Shown here piece after piece: positions 25,789 through 34,082 of a stretch of 64,000 nt of DNA (positions within the stretch are counted from its first letter, which is position 1; every line of letters begins with the position of its first letter). The position numbers were made by a program, and so were the translations under genes. The DNA comes from Lachnospiraceae bacterium. GTDB taxonomy: Bacteria > Bacillota > Clostridia > Lachnospirales > Lachnospiraceae. The DNA lies in contig CAJTHM010000015.1 in assembly GCA_910576125.1 (NCBI GenBank), positions 111,434-175,433 of the forward strand. Reading direction: 5' to 3'. The notes under the pieces are model-generated. The model searched no databases, was not told where the DNA came from, and saw only the letters and a list, made by a program, of their open reading frames with translations.

Positions 25789-27312
25789 TTATCTTCCCTC
25801 CCCTGTCCGCACAGCCTTTTCCTGACCGGCTCTGCGCAGTTGCTCATATGTGTATGCCGCCTGCAATATCTTCTTCTCCTGAAAGCAGTCTCCAATCAGC
25901 TGCAGACCAATCGGCAGCCCCCTGCTGTCGGCCCCGCAGGGCACGCTGATGGCCGGAAGTCCCGCCAGATTCGCGGAAATCGTATAGATATCCCCCAGAT
26001 ACATCTTCAGAGGGTCTGACAGGCTCTCCCCCAGCCTAGGAGCCGTGGTGGGCGCCACAGGCCCCAGAATGCAGTCATATCCGGCAAAAGCCTGGTCAAA
26101 GGCCTTTTTGATCATGGCTTTCACACGCAGCGCCTTCAGATAATAGGCATCATAATAGCCGGAGCTCAGGACGAAGCTTCCCAGCATGATGCGGCGCTTC
26201 ACCTCCGGGCCGAAGCCCTCCGAGCGGGTCTTTTTGTACATCTGATGCAGTTCTTCCGCGCCTGACGCCCGATAGCCGTATTTGATGCCGTCAAAGCGCT
26301 CCAGATTGGAGCTGGCCTCCGCCGCCGCGATAGTATAGTAAGCGGGAATCGCATACTCCACCAGGTTCAGGTCAAATTCCTCTACCACAGCTCCGTTTTC
26401 TGCCAGCAGCTTCGCCGCCATGCGCACGGCTTTTGCCACTTCCCCGTCAAGCCCCTGGCCGAAATAGTCTCTGGGCATGCCGATGCGCATGCCCTTTACA
26501 TCCTTTTTCAGGGAAGATGTAAAATCGATATCTTTTCTATTTAAATACGTTGAGTCTTTCCTCGTTCCCGCAGCAGCCTCTCCGTCCGGTCCGCTCCCCA
26601 GGGCACCTCCGCCGGAAGCAGCAATGGTTTCCAGTATCGCGGCGCAGTCCTCCACTGTCCGGCCCAAAGGCCCTATCTGGTCCAGGGAGGAGCCATAGGC
26701 CACCAGCCCATACCGGGACACCGTGCCATAGGTGGGCTTCATGCCTACCACACCGCAGTGGGAGGCTGGCTGCCTGACGGAGCCTCCGGTATCTGACCCT
26801 AAAGCGAAGAAGCACTCCCCTGCCGCCACAGCCGCCGCGGAACCCCCGGAAGAGCCCCCCGGCACATGCTCCGGCTGGTGGGGATTCCTCGTCACGCCGT
26901 AGGCGGAAGTCTCCGTGGTGGATCCAAAAGCGAACTCGTCCATATTGGTCTTGCCGATGATGACCGCCCCCGCCTGTTCCAGGTTCCTGACTGCCTCCGC
27001 AGTGTAAGTGGGGACGAAATTCTCTAATATCCGGGAAGCGCAGGTAGTCCTCCTCCCTGCTGTGCATAAATTGTCCTTGACTGCCACGGGGACTCCCGCC
27101 AGAGGGCCTGCCAGTTCTCCGGCCTCAATCTTTTTCTGCACCTGTCCGGCCTTTTCCAGAGCCTTTTCTTTCTCAATCGTGATATAACAGTGGAGCTTCT
27201 CCTCCGATTCCTCTATCCGGCCCAGCACAGCCTCCATGGCCTCCACGGCCGTGACCGCGCCCTCCCGGATGGCCGTGCCCAACTCCACGGCCGAGAGCGA
27301 TAAAATATCCAT
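25789..27312 (-). CDS. gatA: Asp-tRNA(Asn)/Glu-tRNA(Gln) amidotransferase subunit A
   Basis: GatA is the glutaminase of the transamidation complex and channels ammonia to GatB. The 507-residue protein belongs to the amidase-signature family; the Ser-cisSer-Lys triad is visible as the Lys in V-A-V-K-D-N-L-C-T, the Ser in G-S-D-T-G-G-S-V-R-Q-P and the G-G-S-S-G-G-S-A-A-A-V-A loop. I place the start at the ATG 27312 (M-D-I-L-S-L-S-A-V-E-L); the longer frame overruns the gatC end. The Shine-Dalgarno match is weak, which may fit translational coupling to gatC. Confidence 0.97.
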   Translation of the reverse strand: MDILSLSAVELGTAIREGAVTAVEAMEAVLGRIEESEEKLHCYITIEKEKALEKAGQVQKKIEAGELAGPLAGVPVAVKDNLCTAGRRTTCASRILENFVPTYTAEAVRNLEQAGAVIIGKTNMDEFAFGSTTETSAYGVTRNPHQPEHVPGGSSGGSAAAVAAGECFFALGSDTGGSVRQPASHCGVVGMKPTYGTVSRYGLVAYGSSLDQIGPLGRTVEDCAAILETIAASGGGALGSGPDGEAAAGTRKDSTYLNRKDIDFTSSLKKDVKGMRIGMPRDYFGQGLDGEVAKAVRMAAKLLAENGAVVEEFDLNLVEYAIPAYYTIAAAEASSNLERFDGIKYGYRASGAEELHQMYKKTRSEGFGPEVKRRIMLGSFVLSSGYYDAYYLKALRVKAMIKKAFDQAFAGYDCILGPVAPTTAPRLGESLSDPLKMYLGDIYTISANLAGLPAISVPCGADSRGLPIGLQLIGDCFQEKKILQAAYTYEQLRRAGQEKAVRTGEGR

Positions 27313-27411
27313 AATCTGTCTCTTTTCCTTTCCGGGAACCTGCCGCGCAGACCTCTGCCCCGCGAACGGCAGCACTTCCCGCACTTCGTACCTTTTCTTC
27401 CGCGGATGCCC

Positions 27412-27708
27412 CTACCGGGACATCACATTCGGCACCGCGAACATATTGTCCTTTTCGGCGGGGGCGTTGCTCAGAATCCCTTCACTTTCATCGCCGTTCG
27501 TCACCACGTCCTCCCGGAACACATTCTGCGCCGGGAAGACATGGGACATGGGCTCCACCCCCGCGGTATCCAGTTCGTTCAGTTTATCGATATAGTCCAG
27601 CATCCTGCCCATGTCTTTCCTGGCCTGCTCCCTTTCCTCGCCGGAGAGCTCCAGCTTGGCCAGAATGCCCACATATTCCATGGTCTCATCGCTGATGATA
27701 TTTGCCAT
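27412..27708 (-). CDS. gatC: Asp-tRNA(Asn)/Glu-tRNA(Gln) amidotransferase subunit C
   Basis: GatC is the small belt subunit that holds GatA and GatB together. The 98-residue sequence has the expected V-G-I-L-A-K-L-E-L-S-G-E-E helix, the hinge D-T-A-G-V-E-P-M-S-H-V and the C-terminal L-S-N-A-P-A-E-K-D-N-M-F-A-V-P motif. It begins 20 bases after the aspS stop codon. Confidence 0.97.
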   Translation of the reverse strand: MANIISDETMEYVGILAKLELSGEEREQARKDMGRMLDYIDKLNELDTAGVEPMSHVFPAQNVFREDVVTNGDESEGILSNAPAEKDNMFAVPNVMSR

Positions 27709-27728
27709 TTCTTCTCCTTTCTCTGTCC

Positions 27729-29480
27729 TCAGTCACGCACCCTGATATGCACTTCCCGCAGCTGCTGCTCCGTGACCTCGCCGGGCGCGCTGCACATCAG
27801 ATCCTGCGCGGAACCGCTCATGGGGAACGCGATCACCTCGCGGATATTCTCCTCGCCCCGAAGCAGCATCAGCATCCTGTCAATCCCCGGCGCCATTCCC
27901 GCATGGGGCGGCGCGCCGAACTGGAACGCCTGATACAGGGCGCCGAATTTCTTCTTCAGAGTCTCCTCGTCGTATCCCGCTATCTCAAAGGCTTTCACCA
28001 TGATGTTCATGTCATGATTGCGCACCGCGCCGGAGGAAAGCTCTACGCCATTGCATACGATATCATACTGGAAAGCGATAATATCCAGCGGGTCCTTCGT
28101 CTCCAGAGCCTCCAGACCGCCCTGGGGCATGGAAAAGGGATTGTGCGTGAAACCAATCTGTTTCGTCTCCGGATCCAGTTCGTACATGGGGAAATCATTG
28201 ACATAGCAGAACCGGAAAGCATTCTGCTCCGTCAGCCCCAGCTTCCAGCCCAGTTCATCGCGAATCTTCCCGGCGTAGTAATTGGCCCGCTCCTCCTTGT
28301 CCGCGATGAAGAAGATCGTGTCCCCGGCCTCCAGCCCGGCCAGCCTGCGCAGCTCCCCTTTCAGCTCCTCCGGGATGAACTTGTCGATGGGCCCTTTGTA
28401 GGAGAAGTCCTCCGCCACTTCCAGATATCCGAGCCCCGCCATACCTAAGGAAACCGCGAACTGCAGCAGCTTCTCATGGAACCCTTTGCTCATCTCGGCG
28501 TGCACCTTGACGGCCCGTACTGTCCTGCCCAGAAAAGGCTTAAAAGCACATTTCTGGAAAAAATCCGTCACATCCCGGATGCGCAGGGGATTGCGCAGAT
28601 CCGGTTTGTCCGTTCCGAACTCCACCATGGCCTGGCGATAGCTGATGACAGGATAGGGCGCCTGCGTCACCGCCGCGCCCTCCGGCGCGAATTTCTCAAA
28701 CACCGCCGAGAGCACTTCCTCTCCTGCCCGGAATACGTCCTCCTGGGTGGCAAAGCTCATCTCGAAATCCAGCTGGTAGAATTCCCCCGGAGAGCGGTCC
28801 GCCCTGGCGTCCTCGTCCCGGAAACAGGGCGCTATCTGGAAATACTTGTCGATGCCGGACACCATCAGCAGCTGCTTGTACTGCTGGGGCGCCTGGGGCA
28901 GCGCGTAGAACCTGCCCTTGAACTTGCGGGAGGGTACGATGTAGTCCCTTGCCCCTTCCGGCGATGAAGCGCAGAGGATGGGTGTCTGAATCTCCACGAA
29001 CCCCATCTGGGTCATTTTCTGTCTCAGAAAAGCGATTACTTCCGAACGGAATAAAATATTATCCCGCACCTTGGCGTTGCGCAGGTCCAGGTAGCGGTAT
29101 ATCAGGCGCACTTCCTCCCTGGTCTCTTTGGAGGTCATCACCTCAAAGGGGAGCTGGCGGTACACCTTGCCCAGCACGGTGATTTCCTGAGCCTCCAGTT
29201 CGATGGTGCCGGTGGGAAGCTTGGGATTGTAAGTGTCCTCGTCCCGTTTCTCCACAGGCCCCTCCACGCTGATGCAGGTCTCTTTGATCAGCCCTTTCAA
29301 AAGTCCCGGCCTGCGGATCACGATCTGCAGCACGCCGTACATGTCTCTCAGATCGATGAAGGACACGCCGCCGTGGTCGCGGATATTCTCCACCCATCCG
29401 GCTACTTTGATGGTCTCTCCGATGTGCTGCTCTCCAATCCTTTCGATTGTCATGTCTCTGTAACAGTTCCTGTTTGTCAT
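27729..29480 (-). CDS. aspS: Aspartyl-tRNA synthetase, bacterial type
   Basis: A class II synthetase of 583 residues that charges tRNA-Asp and, if non-discriminating, also tRNA-Asn. Visible parts are the N-terminal OB-fold (V-A-G-W-V-E-N-I-R-D-H-G-G-V-S-F-I-D-L-R-D), motif 2 (C-F-R-D-E-D-A-R-A-D-R), the bacterial insertion or GAD domain in the middle and motif 3 (G-I-D-R-M-L-M-L). The first gene behind the T-box, it shares a transcript with gatCAB. No asnS or asnA is in the window. This neighbourhood suggests that AspRS makes Asp-tRNA(Asn) for GatCAB; that is inference. Confidence 0.97.
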   Translation of the reverse strand: MTNRNCYRDMTIERIGEQHIGETIKVAGWVENIRDHGGVSFIDLRDMYGVLQIVIRRPGLLKGLIKETCISVEGPVEKRDEDTYNPKLPTGTIELEAQEITVLGKVYRQLPFEVMTSKETREEVRLIYRYLDLRNAKVRDNILFRSEVIAFLRQKMTQMGFVEIQTPILCASSPEGARDYIVPSRKFKGRFYALPQAPQQYKQLLMVSGIDKYFQIAPCFRDEDARADRSPGEFYQLDFEMSFATQEDVFRAGEEVLSAVFEKFAPEGAAVTQAPYPVISYRQAMVEFGTDKPDLRNPLRIRDVTDFFQKCAFKPFLGRTVRAVKVHAEMSKGFHEKLLQFAVSLGMAGLGYLEVAEDFSYKGPIDKFIPEELKGELRRLAGLEAGDTIFFIADKEERANYYAGKIRDELGWKLGLTEQNAFRFCYVNDFPMYELDPETKQIGFTHNPFSMPQGGLEALETKDPLDIIAFQYDIVCNGVELSSGAVRNHDMNIMVKAFEIAGYDEETLKKKFGALYQAFQFGAPPHAGMAPGIDRMLMLLRGEENIREVIAFPMSGSAQDLMCSAPGEVTEQQLREVHIRVRD

Positions 29481-29541
29481 AGCGGCTCCTTTCTCTGTAG
29501 ACGTGTCCCGGAAAGGCGCTGTGAATTGTACAAATACACAT

Positions 29542-29577
29542 AAAAAAGCCCCGGAACACAGTTTCCTGCATCCGGGA
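29542..29577 (-). terminator. T-box terminator
   Basis: In the minus-strand leader, CCCGGA and TTCCGGGG pair (with inner CAG/CTG), followed by CTTTTTT. It directly follows the T-box sequence and is the alternative to the antiterminator. Confidence 0.88.
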
Positions 29578-29832
29578 CGAATAATCCATACTATCGATTA
29601 TCCGCGGTACCACCCGCTTTGACAGGCCGTGTCTTCCATCAAAGACATGCTCGGCCTATCCACTCTTACACTTAACGCGTGTAACGTGCTGCCCTAGCAG
29701 AAGCAATACCTCCTTCTGTTCAGACAGCCTGCTCCGGAGTGTTCCCTGTAACGGTTCCCGCCGGCAGCGCTTTCAGTCGGTGACGCCGCCTTCCTGTTGC
29801 CTTTCCCGAAAAGAGTCTCCTTCATGGCATTT
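29542..29832 (-). promoter_or_regulatory. T-box leader controlling aspS-gatCAB
   Basis: The leader has the invariant T-box AGCGGGTGGTACCGCGG (minus strand, about 29617-29601), whose GGTGG bulge pairs with the ACCA end of uncharged tRNA. Upstream is Stem III (GATAGGCC...GGCCTGTC), and a large Stem I region ending in a GGGAACACTCCGGAGC block. The specifier is not certain: GAAC there offers AAC (Asn) overlapping GAA (Glu), and no GAC (Asp) codon sits at that place. Uncharged tRNA should stabilise the antiterminator and turn on aspS-gatC-gatA-gatB. The 5' border is approximate. Confidence 0.9.
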
Positions 29833-29846
29833 TTTAATATGACGCT

Positions 29847-29875
29847 ATGCTATCACATTTTATCATGCTTTGCAA
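29847..29875 (-). promoter_or_regulatory. Candidate promoter of the T-box transcript
   Basis: Minus strand TTGCAA (29875-29870), 17-base spacer, TAGCAT (29852-29847). Matches are moderate; the position just before Stem I is right. Confidence 0.5.
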
Positions 29876-29903
29876 GCGTTTTTTATGCCTGCCTCCTGCA
29901 CCG

Positions 29904-31169
29904 CTATCGTATCCATCCCCACAGAATCGACAGATACTCGCCGCAGAAGTACATCCCCCGCAGTCCGATCAGCGCGGCGCCGCCCCACAGCGGCCACGCC
30001 AGATCCTGCCTCTCCCGCACCATGCGCCCTGCCAGCGACAGGATGACACAGATGCACAGCGCCATGGTACCGAAAGAAGCCCTGTCGGGATAGTGGGGCG
30101 AAAGGAAGAATGCGCCCCAGGAAAGCAGGGCACAGAAGAGCAACAGGCTGTTCCGCCGCCCTATCTTCCGCTTCATGACGCATGCGCTGACGAACAGCAT
30201 GAAAAGCAGCGCCAGCAGGACGGGAAAGAGATATTCCATGGCCCCCTTGCACTCCCCATAGCTCCTCAAAAAAACTTTCCACAGGGTTCCGTACTGCTCT
30301 TCCTCTATCTGGGCGCTGCGGACCCCGTTGCCCGGCGCCGCGATGCACAGAATGCTGCCCGCCAGGCAGAACAGATTTCCCAGCAGCATCCAGAGCCTGG
30401 GTTTACGCCCCTCCCGCAGGCCCAGCAAAATGACCAGCAGGCTCAGACACCATACCGCCGGGCCCATATTCTCATTGCTCCAGCCCGCCAAAATTCCCAG
30501 CGGAATAATCCATAACGTGATTCCGGGCAGATGGTTCCCATTTGCCTTACCATTCCCGCCGTCAGCCGGAGCATTGCCGTTTCCTGTGGGCTTTCCGAAT
30601 CCGGGCAGCAGACTGCCCTCATCCGGCAGCTCCCGCAGATAGCACCAGACGAACAAAAGGATGAATACCGTGATATACAGGTAATTCGCCGCTCCCGCCT
30701 GCCAGAACATACTCATGCGCCAGTTGGCATTCAGGCCCAGCACCATGGCCATGCCCGCAAATAGCGCGGGAAATCCGCGATGCTCCGCCACAAGGCATAT
30801 GGTCCATCCCAGCAGCAGCGTGAATACTATATTCAGCACGTCCGCCGCCAGTTCCCCCGCCAGCAAGGTCAGCTGCAGGATGCCGTGGGTCATGCTCCTG
30901 CCCCCCCAGTTATTGTAATGCCATATCTGGCTCTTTACGATATCCGATATGGAACTAATCGGTGTATCGTCTGACAGCATGGTGGAATACCACAAATCGT
31001 CCATCATGAACGGTATTGCCCGATGGGTGACGAACATCACGAGAAGCAGCGCCGCCGTCATGATTCCTGTCGCTATCCACATGATTTTCCGAGATTTTTC
31101 TGTCACTTTGCCAAAATCCTCCCCGCCGCTCCGCAGATATCCATCCGCCGCGGTTACTTCTTCTGTCAC
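29904..31169 (-). CDS. DUF6056 family polytopic membrane protein
   Basis: A 421-residue integral membrane protein with roughly ten hydrophobic helices. After a soluble N-terminus, the first helix (I-M-W-I-A-T-G-I-M-T-A-A-L-L-L-V) is followed by the family-typical loop M-M-D-D-L-W-Y-S and N-N-W-G-G-R. Acidic residues after the first helix recall GT-C glycosyltransferase folds, but no catalytic role is known. A Gly/Asn-rich linker (about residues 192-212) splits the chain. The start codon is a GTG with a weak ribosome site; internal starts are possible. It follows dapL on the same strand. Confidence 0.8.
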   Translation of the reverse strand: MTEEVTAADGYLRSGGEDFGKVTEKSRKIMWIATGIMTAALLLVMFVTHRAIPFMMDDLWYSTMLSDDTPISSISDIVKSQIWHYNNWGGRSMTHGILQLTLLAGELAADVLNIVFTLLLGWTICLVAEHRGFPALFAGMAMVLGLNANWRMSMFWQAGAANYLYITVFILLFVWCYLRELPDEGSLLPGFGKPTGNGNAPADGGNGKANGNHLPGITLWIIPLGILAGWSNENMGPAVWCLSLLVILLGLREGRKPRLWMLLGNLFCLAGSILCIAAPGNGVRSAQIEEEQYGTLWKVFLRSYGECKGAMEYLFPVLLALLFMLFVSACVMKRKIGRRNSLLLFCALLSWGAFFLSPHYPDRASFGTMALCICVILSLAGRMVRERQDLAWPLWGGAALIGLRGMYFCGEYLSILWGWIR

Positions 31170-31248
31170 AGCAGATTACCCGCCGCGGCCAATTCTCCGT
31201 CATTGGTAAGCACTTACCATCGCCGTCTTTCCGCCATAAATTCTTTCG

Positions 31249-32463
31249 CTACAGCGTCTTTATCCTGTCCACTGCCTCTACCGTATTCTCATAGCTGCCG
31301 AAAGCCGTCAGCCTGAAATACCCTTCCCCGCTGGGACCGAAGCCCGAACCCGGCGTCCCCACAACGTTGACTTTCTCCAGCAGGCAGTCGAAGAATTCCC
31401 AGCTGGTCATCCCCTCCGGGACTTTCATCCAGACGTAAGGCGAATTGACGCCTCCTGACACCCTATAGCCCGCCTTTTTCAGGCCATTGAGAATATAATC
31501 CGCGTTCTTCTGATAATAGGCGATCTGCTCTTCCAGCTGCGCCTTTCCGGCCTCGGAATAGACCGCCTCCCCCGCCCGCTGCACAATATAGGGCGCGCCG
31601 TTATACTTAGTGCCATGCCGTCTCGCCCACATGGAGTGGAGAGAGACATCGCCGCATTTCAATTCTTTCGGAATCACGGTGAATCCAAGACGCAATCCCG
31701 TAAATCCGGCATTCTTGGAAAAGGAGTGCAGCTCAATGGCACAGCTCTTCGCCCCCTGGCATTCGTAGATGCTGTGGGGCACGTCCGGCTCCGTGATATA
31801 TGCCTCGTACGCCGCATCATACAGGATGACAGCTCCCACTTTCAGCGCATAGTCCACCCACTCCTGGAGCTGACTCCTGTTGACTGCCGCGCCGGTGGGA
31901 TTGTTGGGGAAACACAGGTAGATCAAATCCGGCGTCTCCTTTGGCAGTTCCGGCACAAAATCATTGTCCGCGGTACAGGGCATATAGATCACATTGCTCC
32001 AGACTTCCCGGGCCGAATCATAGTCCCCCGTCCGTCCCGCCATCACATTGGAGTCCACATATACCGGATACACCGGGTCACACACCGCTATCCGGTTATC
32101 CAGACTGAAAATCTCCTGGATATTGCCGGAATCGCATTTCGCTCCGTCGGAGACGAAAATCTCGTCCGCCCCGATATCGCAGCCTCTGGCCCTGTAATCG
32201 TTCTCCGCAATGGCCTCCCGCAGGAAATCATACCCCAGGTCCGGAGCATACCCCCTGAATGTCTCCGCTTTCCCCATCTCGTCCACAGCGCCATGCAGGG
32301 CTTCTATGATAGCCGGCGCCAGCGGCAGCGTCACATCGCCTATCCCAAGACGGATGATCCTCTTCTCCGGGTGCGCCGCACTGTAGGCATTCACTTTCTT
32401 CCCAATCGTTGAAAACAGATAGCTTCCCGGAAGTTTCTGATAATTGTCGTTAATCTGATACAT
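31249..32463 (-). CDS. dapL: LL-diaminopimelate aminotransferase
   Basis: DapL converts tetrahydrodipicolinate and glutamate to LL-diaminopimelate in one step, bypassing the succinylase or acetylase branch of lysine and peptidoglycan precursor synthesis. The 404-residue protein has the DapL start (M-Y-Q-I-N-D-N-Y-Q-K-L-P-G-S-Y-L-F), C-F-P-N-N-P-T-G-A-A, the D-A-A-Y-E-A-Y PLP-binding loop, and the PLP lysine in H-S-F-S-K-N-A-G-F-T-G. I chose the ATG at 32463 after GAGAGGG; the longer frame into dapF is not supported. DapF, which uses its product, is the preceding gene. Confidence 0.96.
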   Translation of the reverse strand: MYQINDNYQKLPGSYLFSTIGKKVNAYSAAHPEKRIIRLGIGDVTLPLAPAIIEALHGAVDEMGKAETFRGYAPDLGYDFLREAIAENDYRARGCDIGADEIFVSDGAKCDSGNIQEIFSLDNRIAVCDPVYPVYVDSNVMAGRTGDYDSAREVWSNVIYMPCTADNDFVPELPKETPDLIYLCFPNNPTGAAVNRSQLQEWVDYALKVGAVILYDAAYEAYITEPDVPHSIYECQGAKSCAIELHSFSKNAGFTGLRLGFTVIPKELKCGDVSLHSMWARRHGTKYNGAPYIVQRAGEAVYSEAGKAQLEEQIAYYQKNADYILNGLKKAGYRVSGGVNSPYVWMKVPEGMTSWEFFDCLLEKVNVVGTPGSGFGPSGEGYFRLTAFGSYENTVEAVDRIKTL

Positions 32464-32566
32464 TTTTATCCCTCTCTGCCCGCCCTGGCAAGCATACGCG
32501 CAAAGCGGACAAAGTCCCCTTTGCGGACAGGACTCACCCGGGCATTCTTTTGTGTGAGCGCGCTTC

Positions 32567-33421
32567 TCACACTTCGCCTTCAAACACCGTAACCGCCGGG
32601 CCTGTCATATAAATCAGGTTTTCCTCCCTGTCCCATTCAATGAACAGTTCGCCCCCTAACAGCTTAACCGTTATGGCATTGTCTGTCAAGCCATTTAACA
32701 CGCCTGCCACCAACACAGCGCAGCACCCGGTGCCGCAGGCAAATGTCTCCCCGGTGCCCCGCTCCCAGACCCGCATGAAGCAGTTCTTCCTGTCCAGAAC
32801 TTCCACGAACTCCGTGTTGGTTCGACTGGGAAAACGCTCATGGTTCTCAAACAAAGGCCCGATCTGCTCCAGCGCCGTCTCCGCCACATGCTCTGTGAAG
32901 ACCACAGCATGAGGATTCCCCATGGACACGCAGGTCATACGGTATTCCCTGCCGCCCACCAGGATAGGCTCATCCACCGCCCTGTCCCCTGCAGCCTCCA
33001 CCGGAATCAGAGCCGGTTCCAGAACAGGACTGCCCATGTTGACCCGCACCCTGGTCACTTCTCCTCTGCAGCTGTTTTCCCCGTTTTCCTCCACAGTCAA
33101 GTCCAGATACTTTACCTTTCCCGCACTGACCACGGTAATGCTTCTCTTGTCCGTCAGCCCCTTGTCATAGACGAACTTCCCCACACAGCGTATGCCATTG
33201 CCGCACATCTCAGACCTGGAGCCGTCCGCGTTGTACATCTCCATCTCAAAATCGGCCTCCGCCGCCGGATTGATGAAAATCACCCCATCCCCTCCAATGC
33301 CGAAGTGCCTGTCGCTCAACCGTCTAACAAAATCCGGTTTTTCAGAATCCGAAATCTTCTCCTCAAATCCGTTCACATAAACATAATCATTCCCGCATCC
33401 CTGCATCTTAGTAAATTTCAA
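32567..33421 (-). CDS. dapF: Diaminopimelate epimerase
   Basis: DapF converts LL- to meso-diaminopimelate without a cofactor. In this 284-residue protein both catalytic cysteines are present: S-E-M-C-G-N-G-I-R-C and A-C-G-T-G-C-C-A-V. The start M-Q-G-C-G-N-D-Y-V-Y-V is normally preceded by a few residues, and a TTG at 33421 (TTG-AAA-TTT-ACT-AAG-ATG) with AGGCAGG eight bases before it gives K-F-T-K-M-Q-G. The longer ATG frame would overlap the ANTAR gene and is rejected. The order glnA, ANTAR gene, dapF, dapL suggests one transcript. Confidence 0.95.
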   Translation of the reverse strand: MKFTKMQGCGNDYVYVNGFEEKISDSEKPDFVRRLSDRHFGIGGDGVIFINPAAEADFEMEMYNADGSRSEMCGNGIRCVGKFVYDKGLTDKRSITVVSAGKVKYLDLTVEENGENSCRGEVTRVRVNMGSPVLEPALIPVEAAGDRAVDEPILVGGREYRMTCVSMGNPHAVVFTEHVAETALEQIGPLFENHERFPSRTNTEFVEVLDRKNCFMRVWERGTGETFACGTGCCAVLVAGVLNGLTDNAITVKLLGGELFIEWDREENLIYMTGPAVTVFEGEV

Positions 33422-33465
33422 TTCAAAAACCTGCCTCCCTTCCCAACACCCCAAAACAGGTGCAT

Positions 33466-34014
33466 TCACGCTTTCATCATAGCCAGAACCATGGCCGCAG
33501 TCTCCACCAGGTTCGTCCCGCTGTCCATGCTGCATTTCTGCAGATACTTGTGAGCCTCATTCTCCGTCAGATGATTCCTGGCCATCAGTATCTCTTTCGC
33601 CTCTTTCAGCAGGGCCTCCTCCTGTGCGCTCCTTACTCTTGGAGCCACCCGCGCTTTCCGCCTGCGGCGGACGATTCCTTCCTCCATCATCCCCACAGTG
33701 CTGATCAAATCATTCACTTTCAGCGGCATGGACAGGCGCACGATGCCCTCCCCGCCGCACTGGTTCAGAAACCGGTCAGAGGCCATCAGGAGCATCTCGA
33801 ACCCCTCCGGCAGGCATTCCCGCAGCTGGGAATATACCATGTCCGCCAGCTTATAGCCGCAGATGACGATGCCGTCCCCCAGCCCGTCCACCTGGCTGAT
33901 GACCTGGGCGCCGGTGGTGCAGACGCCTGTCACCCGAAAACCGCCCCGCACCAGTACGTTCTTGATGCCTTTCGCGTCTTCGGGCTTCGGCAATGCCACG
34001 ATTAAGTTCGTCAA
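33466..34014 (-). CDS. ANTAR-domain RNA-binding regulator with degenerate receiver
   Basis: A 182-residue antitermination protein. The last ~55 residues are an ANTAR three-helix domain (A-Q-E-E-A-L-L-K-E-A-K-E-I-L-M, then T-E-N-E-A-H-K-Y-L-Q-K and G-T-N-L-V-E-T-A-A), preceded by a basic coiled stretch. The N-terminal domain looks like a response-regulator receiver, but the position expected to hold the phospho-Asp reads I-V-I-C-G-Y-K-L and lacks an Asp, while the P-L-K lysine is kept. Phosphorylation is therefore unlikely and another input is expected. ANTAR proteins bind hexaloop hairpins and prevent termination. It lies 68 bases downstream of glnA, whose leader has a terminator hairpin with such a loop. 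Confidence 0.9.
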   Translation of the reverse strand: MTNLIVALPKPEDAKGIKNVLVRGGFRVTGVCTTGAQVISQVDGLGDGIVICGYKLADMVYSQLRECLPEGFEMLLMASDRFLNQCGGEGIVRLSMPLKVNDLISTVGMMEEGIVRRRRKARVAPRVRSAQEEALLKEAKEILMARNHLTENEAHKYLQKCSMDSGTNLVETAAMVLAMMKA

Positions 34015-34082
34015 GCGTCCTCACCTCCCTTTCCGCCATATTCTTCTCCGCATGGCGCTGCAAGTCCAGAAGAATGCCCTCA

